In this document: in pieces, positions 55,663 through 64,000 of the stretch
How the letters are laid out: the number at the start of each line of letters is the position of its first letter
How positions within the stretch are numbered: the first letter of the stretch is position 1
Source: Dromaius novaehollandiae
Taxonomy: Eukaryota; Chordata; Aves; Casuariiformes; Dromaiidae
Length of the DNA stretch: 64,000 bases
Reading direction: 5' to 3'
Assembly (NCBI RefSeq): GCF_036370855.1
Contig: NW_026991456.1
Location: 3,038,001 to 3,102,000 of the forward strand
Notes under the pieces: generated by a model
Told to the model about the DNA's origin: nothing
The model's input: only the letters and a program-made list of their open reading frames with translations
Databases searched by the model: none
Made by a program: the position numbers and the translations under genes

Positions 55663-56032
55663 CAAATCAGCTCTTGGTCAGTAGCTGCCAGGCCAGCAGG
55701 AGGCCAGTGGCTCAGCTGTTGATGATGAGGTCACTTCAGCCAGAGTACCTGATAGGCCAGCAGCAGGAACAAGGCTTGGCTGTTGATGGTGAGGTCATTT
55801 CTGATGGATGAAGTGATTGGATAGCAGCAGAGTGGTGTCTGTAAAGGTTACTGTGAGGTCACTTCCAGCTGAGCAGTTGATGGGGCAGCAGCAGCTCCAT
55901 GGCTGGGACATGTGCTTTGGAGCTCACTTCTGCTTGAGCAGCTGATAAGCCAGGATTTGGCTGATGGGTGGGGAAGTTATAGTGAGGTAACTGCTGTCTC
56001 AGAGGCTGACAGGCCAGTGATGCCACACATGC
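55663..56032. repeat. 64-bp minisatellite, about 6 copies
   Basis: Units begin GAGGTCACTTC at 55727, 55791, 55855, 55920 (as GAGCTCACTTC) and 55984 (GAGGTAACTGC), giving periods of 64, 64, 65 and 64 bases, with a more degenerate unit from 55663. Each unit also carries a CTGATAGGCCAGCAGCAG-like core. The array stops exactly at the first base of the ERV LTR. Confidence 0.88.
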
Positions 56033-56180
56033 TGTTAAGGAATAGTGAACTGAAACTGTCTAGAGGTAGCCACTTAGCTCCTCATACTAAGCAAGTTTTA
56101 TAGAAGTTGTGCTAAATTTGCTGAAGCCTTAGGCAACACTTAGATAAAATAATGAACTTTTACTTAGTGCAGTAAGAAAA
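56033..56180 (+). repeat. 5' LTR piece of the ERV
   Basis: Begins TGTTAAGGAATAG and parallels 60960-61115 (TCTAGAGGTAGC, AATTTGCTGAAGCC, TTAGATAAAATAATGAA, CAGTAAGAAAAG). Only the first ~150 bases of the LTR are present before gag-like sequence. It contains the 32-bp segment (56079-56110) that is inverted relative to the 3' LTR. Confidence 0.85.
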
Positions 56181-56185
56181 GATGC

Positions 56186-56868
56186 AGAGCAATGTGTCCA
56201 GTTGTTTTGTAATATATGCACTGGGCACAACCCAAACTGGAGTGATACCCAAATTCTTTTGAGGGAATTATTTCAACCAAAAGAATGGGATAATTAAAGA
56301 TGTGGAAGAAGCACAGCAAGATGGGGGAAAAGAAACCTCTGGCTAGCAAATGATCCAAATTGGGATTATAATAATGCAGGAGATAGAGCTGTGTGTCAAA
56401 CAGGACTTTGAAATTTAGCAGAAGTAATTAGAGCATGCAGAGAGTTAGGAGTAAATTGGACTAGAGTGCAAGAATGCAGACAGTGATTAGATGAACACCC
56501 CCATGACTTCTGGGGACTTTTGCGGTAAGCCCTGCTAAAATAGGGAGGAATGACCCCACAAAACTTCAATGATGCTCTCGCAATTAGTGTTTTTATAGAT
56601 CAAGCAGCCCCTGATACACAAAAGTATTTTAAAGAGCATATGCCAGGCTGGCAAGGGGAGAGGCGCGGAAGAACCAGGGGAGATAGATGGAATCAAAGTG
56701 AAGGTGGTGTACAACTAAGAGTTAATGATGTTTGTCATTATTGCGAGGAACAAGGACACTGGAAGCAGGAATGCCCAGTGAGGCCCTGTGCACTTGGGAA
56801 TAGAGGGGCCAGCATGAGGCAATCAAACACTAAGAAGGAGACCAGGCAATTCCCAGGCAGTCCACAAT
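56186..56868 (+). pseudogene. ERV gag remnant with CCHC zinc knuckle
   Basis: The C-terminal capsid-like phrase NDALAISVFIDQAAPD is followed by a basic Arg/Gly stretch and the nucleocapsid knuckle CHYCEEQGHWKQEC (about 56733-56774), spaced C-x2-C-x4-H-x4-C. This form with a single knuckle is typical of gammaretroviral gag. Fossil. Confidence 0.85.
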
Positions 56869-56879
56869 GACAGGAAACA

Positions 56880-57330
56880 GGAGACTCGGAAAATACTGTG
56901 GAAATGGGGGTAAATTTATGGGATATAGATTTGGATTTCAGGGGCAGGTAATGGCAAATATAGAAGGCTTAGAAGTTCCCTTTCTAGTGGATACTGGAGC
57001 CACCCTTTCCCTTTTAAAGTTTGAGCCTAAAGGATGCAAGTCACCAGATAAAATAATGATGCAAGGAGTAGCGGGAAAAGGCAAACGAATGTTATCTAAG
57101 CCCTTATTGCTTACTATTGGAGGTAAAAGAGCGTGGGGATGTATTATAATTTCCACAGACGCGCCCATGTGCCTTTTAGGGAGAGATCTCCTGCAAGCCT
57201 TGGATACTCAGATCTGCTTACAGCCAGAAGAGGTGGAATTAATAATTATGGGCTCATGTGTTCTGGCTAAGACACCAGAACCAGAGTCGACTAATCTGCA
57301 AATTCCAACAAGTTTAGAATCAGTTCCTAA
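56880..57330 (+). pseudogene. ERV protease remnant
   Basis: Aspartic protease signature FLVDTGATLSLL near 56978-57013 and a later IISTDAPMCLLGRDLL segment (flap-to-C-terminal GRD motif, about 57150-57190), in frame with the start of reverse transcriptase as in gammaretroviral pol. Confidence 0.85.
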
Positions 57331-57339
57331 ACGGTTATG

Positions 57340-58520
57340 GAGCTCTTCAGGAATGGATGTGGGACTACTGAAATCAGCCACTCCAGTCTCGATAAAAACA
57401 AAGGGGGGATTGCCTCCTGCAGTTAAGCAATACCCTATCCCAAAGGAAGCAGAGAAGAGCATCCAAAAACAAATCAATCATTACCTGAAACTGGGTATCC
57501 TTAGAGTCTGTGAATCCCCATATAACACCCCAATTCTGCCAGTTAAAAAGAACAGGCAAGACTCTGATGGTGATCCAGAGTATCGCTTTGTACAAGACTT
57601 AAGGGCTATAAACCAACATGTAGTTGCTCCACATCCAGTAGTCCCCGACCCATCAACCATTTTACTACAGATACCCCTTTGGGCAACTTAATTTACTGTG
57701 ATCGACCTAACAGCAGCCTTTTTTAGAATACCGATAGCTGAAGATAGCCAAGATCTCTTGGCTTTCACTTGGAAGGGACAACAATTAACTTGGACAAGGC
57801 TGCCACAGGGATTTACTGGGTCTCCGACTATTCTTTCGCGCAAACTCAAAAATGACCTCTCAGATATCGAACTTCCAGGACATTCTGTAGTAATACAATA
57901 TGTAGATGATTTGTTATTAGCAAGTAAAGATTAACACTCTTGCAGAAAAAGGGCATCGAGCATCTCTGTCTAAACTCCAGCTGTGTCAAAGAGAGGTAAA
58001 ATATTTGGGTTTTATCTTAAGAGAAGGACACAGGTTAGTTGATCCAGAACGAGTAAAGACAATTCTTGATATGCCTCGTCCTGTAACAAAAAAACAACAC
58101 GGGATTTTTAGGAGCTGTGGGATTTTGCCAACCGTGGATTCCTGGGTTAGCAGAACTTACTAAGCCTTTAGTGCAGGCAACAAAAAAGGAGGAGATAGAG
58201 CCTGTGGCCTGGGGCCCAGAAAGGGAGAAAGCTTTTACATCTGTGAAAAAAGCGTTGGTTTCAGCCCCTGCTCTCGGGTTACCAGATTATAGCAAACCAT
58301 TGGAATTATTTGTCCATGAACGACAGGGAGTAGCAAGTGGGGTACTCACCCAAAAACTAGGTCCTCACCACAGACCAGTGGCCTATTACTCCACGCAGCT
58401 AGATGAGGTAGCTAAAGGCACTCCAGGATGCATCAGAGCAATAGCAGCTATGGCAGCTCTTACTGAAAAAAACATGACCTGTAGTTTTGGGTCACTCATT
58501 GACTGTGTATGTGCCACATG
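57340..58520 (+). pseudogene. ERV reverse transcriptase remnant
   Basis: Conserved RT blocks in order: YPIPKEAEKSIQ, LKLGILRVCESPYNTPILPV, FVQDLRAINQ, VIDLTAAFFRIPI, LPQGFTGSPTI and the catalytic YVDDLLLAS (about 57899-57925), then the connection-domain phrase QLDEVAKGTPGC. Fossil with several breaks. Confidence 0.92.
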
Positions 58521-58729
58521 AGGTAGAACTGTCAATGAAACAATACGCGACTCAAGCACTATCCCCACAGAGAGCTCACCGCTATGAACTGATAATACTG
58601 CATGCAGATAATGGGACCTTAAAGAGATGCAACATCTTAAATCCAGCAACACTATTGCCTCTACTGGAGGATGGAGAACCACATCATTCCTGTGAGCAGG
58701 TGATCGTCAGCTCGAGCAAGCCCCGGGAG

Positions 58730-59210
58730 GACCTTAAAGACAAACCTTTGGAAAACCCAGACTTAGTTCTGTTTACAGATGGATCATCCTATTATTTGGA
58801 CGGAAGGCACCACTCCGGCTATGCTGTCACTAACGTCTTTGAGGTACTTGAGGCCAATCCTTTGTCTCCGTCTGTAAGTGCTCAAGGAGCAGAATTAATA
58901 GCATTGACCCAAGCAGCAAAAATCGGTAAGAACCTGCAGGTAAATATCTATACCGATTCTAAATATGCATTTGGAGTAGGTCATGTAACAGGGATGTTAT
59001 GGAAAGAGCGAGGATTCTTTTTGTCATCAGGAAAGAAATTAGCTAATGGAGAAGAAATACGTAATTTGCTGGAAGCAGTCCAACTGCCCAAAGAAATTGC
59101 AGTAATACACTGCCCAGCCCATACTAAAGACACTACAGAAATTAGCAGAGGAAATGCTTTAGCCGACGCTGCTGCGAAGGCTGCAGCTCGACAGCCTCTG
59201 AAAGAATGTA
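58730..59210 (+). pseudogene. ERV RNase H remnant
   Basis: RNase H motifs LFTDGSSYYLDGRHHSGYAV, GAELIALTQA, YTDSKYAFGV and GNALADAAAK follow each other in the expected order (DGS, E, DS, AD). Confidence 0.92.
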
Positions 59211-59389
59211 TGGGGGCAGTTCCAAGGATGGACCAGAGTGAGTGGCCAAACTTAACAGACCCCAAAACTCTGTATGAAAAAGACTGCTCAGTGGAAGAGA
59301 AAAAAACAATGGGAGCAGTGGGAAGCAAAACAAAGTGATGATGGAATATGGACAACTGCAGGAAAACCAATTCTACCAAAAAAAAAAAG

Positions 59390-60150
59390 TTAATTACTAT
59401 AGCTAGGTGGTTTCACGATAAAGCTCATGGGGGAGCCGAGGCAATAGCTAAACAGGTACAGAAAGTATGGGCCGCTCCAGGAATCTACGCGGCTGCAAAA
59501 AGAATAACAAATAGCTGCCCGACCTGCCAGAAGTTTTCAAATAACAAGCCAAGCTCAGAGTTAGGGGGACGGTCATGGGCCTACTTCCCTTCCCAAAAGC
59601 TACAAATAGATTATGCAGATATGCCATCTGCCAATGGCTACAAACACTTGTTAGTGATAGTAGATCAGTTATCAGGCTGGCTAGAAGCTTTCCCAACAAG
59701 AAAGGCCGACACACGGGGAGTGGTAAAAGCCTTACTGAAGGAAATCATACCCAGGTATGGGGTCCCAGAAGCCACTGATTCAGACAGGGGTGCCCATTTT
59801 ACGGCAAGCATAATCACTCAGTTATATAAATCATTAGGCATAAAAAGAAACCTACAACCCCTTATCACCCACAATCTTCAGGACAAGTAGAAAGAATGAA
59901 TAGAACACTAAAAGGAAAAATAGCAAGACTGTGCACACATGCTAGCCTAAAATGGCCAGAGGCATTAAACTTAGCTCTGTGGGATGTTTGAAATACCCCA
60001 CGGCAACCCACAGGACTAACACCAGCAGAAATTCTCTTTGGGAAATATTTAGCTGTACTAGGGACTTATTATTCCGGCTAAGACCAGCCTGTTAGATGGA
60101 GATGAACGACTAGCCCAGTATGTTCTAAGTATGCAAAAAAAAAAAAAGGT
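59390..60150 (+). pseudogene. ERV integrase remnant
   Basis: Zinc-binding HHCC tail (CPTCQKF, about 59518), catalytic-core strand QIDYADM (about 59604), LLVIVDQLSGWLEAFP and the second catalytic block DSDRGAHF (about 59779). Fossil. Confidence 0.9.
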
Positions 60151-60161
60151 TTGAAAATCTT

Positions 60162-60165
<4 letters not shown>

Positions 60166-60192
<27 letters not shown>
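60166..60192. repeat. (TA)n microsatellite inside the ERV
   Basis: About 13 TA dinucleotides. Confidence 0.9.
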
Positions 60193-60229
60193 GCTCAATG
60201 ATATCAATCCACACCACCTGAAATACAAG

Positions 60230-60942
60230 TGCTTGGTATACAGCTTGGGGATGAAGTTTTAGTTAAAGTATTTTCACAAAAATCCAAGTTAAAACCTAAA
60301 TGGAACAGGCCATATACTGTCATACTGTGTTCTTATTTTGCTGTTAAATTGAACTGTACTTGTATATGTTGAAAAAGGATGTGTATGTGTAAGAACACTT
60401 TGTAATCTTATATTCATAGATAACATTGTTGTAGATACAAGTAATCACTCAAATATTTGTGCTTGTAACTTTACTCAAAATTATGGGATGCCACATTAAT
60501 TATTCAGCTCCTATTAGATCTTATCAATTGTTACAATCTAATTATACACTAATTCAAAATTTACTACCTAACCCCATTGGAATGAATCTTACACTAGTAA
60601 AGAAACCACTACAACATGATGATTTGCGTTGACTGCTACAACGCACAATGGACAAAAAAACTCTAATCACCATTCATCATGATGCAGAGGAGATACACTA
60701 CATCTTGGAAAGGGTAAAGAGGGATGGGAGAACATCATGGTTGGGAAACTCTTCTAGGATGGTCACCAACTGCAACAGGGATTTGTGGTCACATGTTCAA
60801 CTCAGTAGCAGCTGTGTTAAGTTTGTCTAACTGTGTTATGCCTGTTACTTATGATCATATTATACATAAGATTATGGAAAGTGATAGTACACCTCAAAGA
60901 ACTTTGAGAACTCTGTTTAAAGTATTAGCAAGGATGCTTCAT
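60230..60942 (+). pseudogene. ERV env region, weak remnant
   Basis: Assigned mainly by position between integrase and the polypurine tract. A hydrophobic segment (HMFNSVAAVLSLSN, about 60790-60835) shortly before the end would fit the transmembrane part of Env. Family wording is too eroded for more. Confidence 0.5.
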
Positions 60943-60959
60943 AAAAACAAAGGGGGGAC
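60943..60959 (+). promoter_or_regulatory. Polypurine tract
   Basis: AAAAACAAAGGGGGGAC directly precedes the TGTTAAAG start of the 3' LTR, the usual place of the plus-strand primer. Confidence 0.8.
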
Positions 60960-61665
60960 TGTTAAAGAATAGCGAACTGAAATTGTCTAGAGGTAGCTGC
61001 TTAGCACAACTTCTCTAAAACTTGCTTAGCATGAGTAGCTAAATTTGCTGAAGCCTTAAGCTGCACTTAGATAAAATAATGAAATTTACTTAGTCCAGTA
61101 AGAAAAGGGCCTCAGAGCTGGTTCAAGCTAGGAAGATAAGGGAGTTACAAGCAGTCTGCATTCCTGCATCTCACACTCCCAAAGGGAGGATGTCAAGGCT
61201 TTGAAATAAGGCCAGTGCAGGGCATTAGGACCTTGAGGGACAAAGCCTCAGCTCACTGCTGGGGCAGTGTTAATTGCTATGATTTAGAATCACCTCCTCC
61301 TTCTCAGGACCTTGAGAGACAACAGTAAGACCCAACAAGAAACAAAGGTACAACCGTCAGCAGAAACCACAACAGTAAAGATAAGGGAGAAAAACAGCCT
61401 GCCTAGGAACAACGATGAGACCCAATAAGGAGCAGGAGACCCCAGACCTAAAAATTACTATTGGTCTGAACTGCCGTGCGAGGCATGGGAAACTTAATTT
61501 GAAAAAACTATAATTGCCCAGGGATTTTTTTTGTTTGGGGTCCCTCTTCGGAGGTACCCAGCTCGAGCTGTAATTACTGCATGTGCATCATTAAAATTTA
61601 ATTATTTAATTTGCTTTGATTTGGCTCTGAACTTTTCTGTGGGAACCTAGGGTTGGGCCCTGTTA
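60960..61665 (+). repeat. 3' LTR of the ERV, incomplete at its right end
   Basis: Starts TGTTAAAGAATAGCG. It matches the minus-strand LTR at 11690-12660 along its length up to GGGTTGGGCCCTG, where the other copy continues for about 250 more bases including an AATAAA. It stops at the junction with CR1-derived sequence. Confidence 0.88.
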
Positions 61666-61667
61666 TG

Positions 61668-62240
61668 GTGGCTGGCAAGCCTAATTTCCATGACAAGTGC
61701 CATCTGCAAATGTGAGGAGACATCTTCCAGGTCACTGATGAATGCATTAAGTAGGACAGGTCCCAGAACAGACCCATGCATACTCCACTTGTCAGTGTCT
61801 TCCCAGGAAAGCTCATTCATAAAAATCCTCTGAGCTTGATCATCCAACCAGCTTTTGACCCATCTGGTTAACTACCCATCCTATCGTAATGCCTTACTTG
61901 TATACAAGAATATTGTGGGAGACAGAGTCAAAAGCCTTACTAAAACCATGGTAAATGACAGAGAGGGCAATCAGGTTGGTCAGGAGTGATTTACCTTCAG
62001 TAAATCCATGTTGACTCTTCCCAGGCACCTTCTTCTCCTTCATGCACCCAGAAATGTGGTCTGAGATGAATCGTTCTATGACACACTCCTCACCAAAGTG
62101 AGGCTGAATGGCCTGCAGCTGCTTGAGTTGTCCTTGTGGCTTTTTTTGAAGATGGGCGCAACATACTCCTTTTTCTGGTTATTGGGATCTCCCTTGATGT
62201 CCACAACTCTGACCGGACAGTGCTGAACAGAGATACCTGG
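61668..62240 (-). mobile_element. CR1 LINE reverse transcriptase relic, minus orientation
   Basis: Minus-strand translation gives, in CR1 order, APIFKKSHKDNSSSCRPFSL (about 62110-62170; CR1 norm PIFKKG.K.DPGNYRPVSL), SKMLT-like and KSWLDD segments, then WLDDQAQRIFMNE and GSVLGPVLLNAFISDLED (about 61740-61795). Frame is broken several times. The part encoding the C-terminal RT and the 3' UTR, which should lie to the left, is missing at the ERV border. Confidence 0.9.
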
Positions 62241-63775
62241 AGCATAGCTGTGGTGCAAAGTTAGAGCTGCATGGTTGCTGCAGGGCATCAGCTGATGGGC
62301 ACTCACACACCTCAGCTGAGATAAAGAAGAGTTTGGGCAGAGTGCATGTGACAAGTGTGCCAATATACATCACTTAATTTCTTACCTCTCTGAATCTTTC
62401 TCTCACTCTTTCTCTGACTCTCCTTCTTGCTTTTGTCTTAGAAATCAATCTCAGTCTCACAGCTATCTCTCAGTTGACTCTCAGCTATCCGCCAGGGATG
62501 TGATTCACAAACAGCAGTGAATCTGGGACACCTTCCCTATGGAAGCACCTTTGGGAACAATTCATCCCTGTGTAGGTGGGGTGAATCACTGACTCATCCA
62601 TCCCAGGAACTCCCTGGGCTGTCTAGATGGCTGCCTTGGCCATCTCCAACTCACTGTAAAAAGTCTATTTTGCAGCAGGGAATTATCAGGGACATAATTT
62701 TGTCTGACCCCAGTGTTATGAAAGCCTGAAGAGGAGGAGTGTGCAAAGACCTCTGTCTTGCAGACATGGACTTCCCCTGGGCAGGTACTCAGGCATGTAT
62801 CAGGTGTTTACCACAAGCACGTGCTTGACCATAGTTCCACACAACCTCAGTCCCCACTCACCCTTGGGGCACTTGTCCATCACAATGCTGAACCTGAGCG
62901 CTCAGCTGTAAATCCTGAGGTTCAGGTGCTGTTTTGCTGCAGGAGGGCAGCCCAAATGAGCTCAGAAATTGAAACTAAGGAGGAAAAGTTGTGTAGGAAA
63001 CAATCTTTCCTCTCCTTTTCCCTTCCTCCCTGTGCAACAGTTTTCTTCCTCATGTTGCTTGGATGGTTCAGGTACCACTTCTCTGGCATTCACTTTTTTC
63101 CCCTTCCTTCTCTCTCAAGTTACGTAACTGCTTATAAGTATCCTCCCTAACAGTCCCTTTATACTCCCTTCCAAAACTGAGCTAGTAACTCCTGACTACT
63201 CTTTGTCAATGGAAGGAGATGGACTGTCCAGTGCAGAATCGTCTTCTCTAGAAGCACGTGTTTTAGGGAGTTGAGACCACTAACTCCTTTCAGTGCCCAT
63301 CTTTCTTCTGTGAGAAGAAACAGCCTGTGGCATGATGTGGCTATTTTTGCATGATGGAGCTTTTTCTCTCTGGCACATCTGCCTGTTGCTTGAGAGCAGA
63401 AGGATCTGGCCAACAGCTATGCTGGCTATTACTAGGAATAACTTCAGGCACAGTAGGCTACATATCAGCAGGTGAACATTCTCTTTTAATCCACAGAGAG
63501 AAATAGGCATCTCAGTGGAGCAACTCATCTGTCTAATCAGAGGAGGTTCCCCTAGGATGAACAGTTTTGCCCTCCCAAAGAACCTGCTCCTGTTCTTTTG
63601 CTAGGAATGGAGCCCGTAAACCAAACACGAGTTCAGTCAGATGAGTGGAAACCTCCATGTTGTCTCTGACAGCAACAGCTTCACAATTCCTTTTTGCCAC
63701 AAACACAGAAGTGCATGCTCTTTCTCTTAGGTTCCCTTCCTGCTAATTGGGGAGAAGAAGGACCTGCAGCACTAT
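62241..63775. other. Intergenic DNA upstream of the terminal OR gene
   Basis: No coding frame with recognised features. C/T-rich near 62395-62440. Any upstream non-coding exon of the OR gene would lie here. Confidence 0.45.
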
Positions 63776-64000
63776 ATGGAAAAAGAGGAATGGGACAACT
63801 AGACAGCTCCAGTGGAGTTCCTCCTGCTGGGACTGGGTAATGTACCAAAGCTTCACATGCCTCTCTTCCTCCTCTCTCTCATGATCTACATGGTGACCAT
63901 GTTTGGGAACATCCTCATTGTTGTGCTGGTGGTGGCAGACAGGCATCTTCATACCCCCATGCACTTCTTCTTGGGGAATTTCTCCAATGTGGAAATCTTC
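63776..64000 (+). pseudogene. Olfactory receptor, N-terminal part, in-frame stop, runs off window
   Basis: ATG at 63776 opens MEKEEWDN, then an in-frame TAG (63800-63802) sits where family members carry a residue of an N-x-T glycosylation site. The same frame continues cleanly as TAPVEFLLLGLGNVPKL, FLLSLMIYMVTMFGNILIVV (TM1), LVVADRHLHTPMHFFLG and NFSNVEIF (TM2) to the window edge. Apart from the TAG no other lesion is visible in 75 codons, and the usual PMYFF reads PMHFF. It may be a young pseudogene, a segregating null allele or a sequencing error. The remaining three-quarters lie outside the window. Confidence 0.88.

Larger units (their letters stand above)
56033..61665 (+). mobile_element. 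Endogenous gammaretrovirus-like provirus (class I ERV), broken
   Basis: Order: partial 5' LTR, gag with one CCHC knuckle, protease, reverse transcriptase (YVDDLL), RNase H, integrase, weak env remnant, polypurine tract, 3' LTR. The motif set (YVDD, single-strand pol order, CCHC form) fits class I / gammaretrovirus-like ERVs. The element is a fossil with roughly half a dozen or more breaks spread through its genes, and both LTRs are incomplete. The alignable LTR portions (about 120 bases) differ at around 10 percent by eye, suggesting an age of some tens of millions of years at usual avian neutral rates; this is a rough estimate. The 5' edge abuts the 64-bp array and the 3' edge abuts a CR1 relic. 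Confidence 0.93.

Overview
This looks like nuclear DNA from a bird, or at least a sauropsid. CR1-type LINE fragments occur in both orientations, there is an avian-style gammaretrovirus-like endogenous element, class II olfactory receptor (OR) genes are scattered and mostly decayed, and GC-rich minisatellites and degenerate telomere-like repeats suggest a subtelomeric or microchromosomal setting. No bacterial or phage features, CRISPR arrays, tRNA or rRNA genes were seen. The species assignment is inference.

Layout. 0-3 kb: one intact minus-strand OR gene (1864-2808). 6.4-7.1 kb: CR1 fragment. 9.3-10.4 kb: a probable pair of coding exons and a polyadenylation signal of an unrecognised plus-strand gene. 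11.7-12.7 kb: minus-strand LTR copy, then a short retroelement pol relic near 13.9-14.1 kb. 15.9-16.7 kb: strand-asymmetric pyrimidine repeat. 19.7-26.1 kb: GC-rich minisatellites ending in a large array whose monomer grows from about 61 to 81 bp. 25.9-30.5 kb: first half of a segmental duplication, itself partly tandemly duplicated. 31.3-32.0 kb: degenerate TGCTCTG repeat, a perfect 16-bp-arm hairpin and an interstitial telomere-like tract. 32.4-33.4 kb: OR pseudogene. 33-45 kb: gene-poor AT-rich DNA with a CR1 tail. 45.4-46.3 kb: second OR pseudogene. 50.3-51.0 kb: OR scrap, CR1 and LTR fragment butted together. 51.5-52.2 kb: 31-bp minisatellite. 52.2-54.8 kb: second copy of the segmental duplication. 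54.8-56.0 kb: GC-rich promoter-like stretch and a 64-bp minisatellite. 56.0-61.7 kb: broken gammaretrovirus-like ERV. 61.7-62.2 kb: CR1 relic. 63.8 kb to the edge: the start of a further OR gene, carrying an in-frame stop.

The most interesting feature is a three-member paralogous spliced unit inside the duplicated segments. Three copies (27634-27987, 29424-29769, 54043-54398) share a 41-nt exon, a 56-nt exon and a terminal exon bounded by AG/GT. In all three, one frame stays open through both introns at the same phases and reaches the same TGA. Terminal-exon indels are 9 and 3 nt, whereas the introns vary freely. The two large copies also share a TATA-like promoter block and a 44-nt ATG-containing exon ending in a strong donor. 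I do not recognise the product. Each large copy sits directly downstream of a minisatellite array.

Olfactory receptors act independently of these elements. The rest is repeat biology: at least four copies of one LTR family, one of which carries a clean 32-bp inversion between 5-bp inverted repeats relative to its partner.
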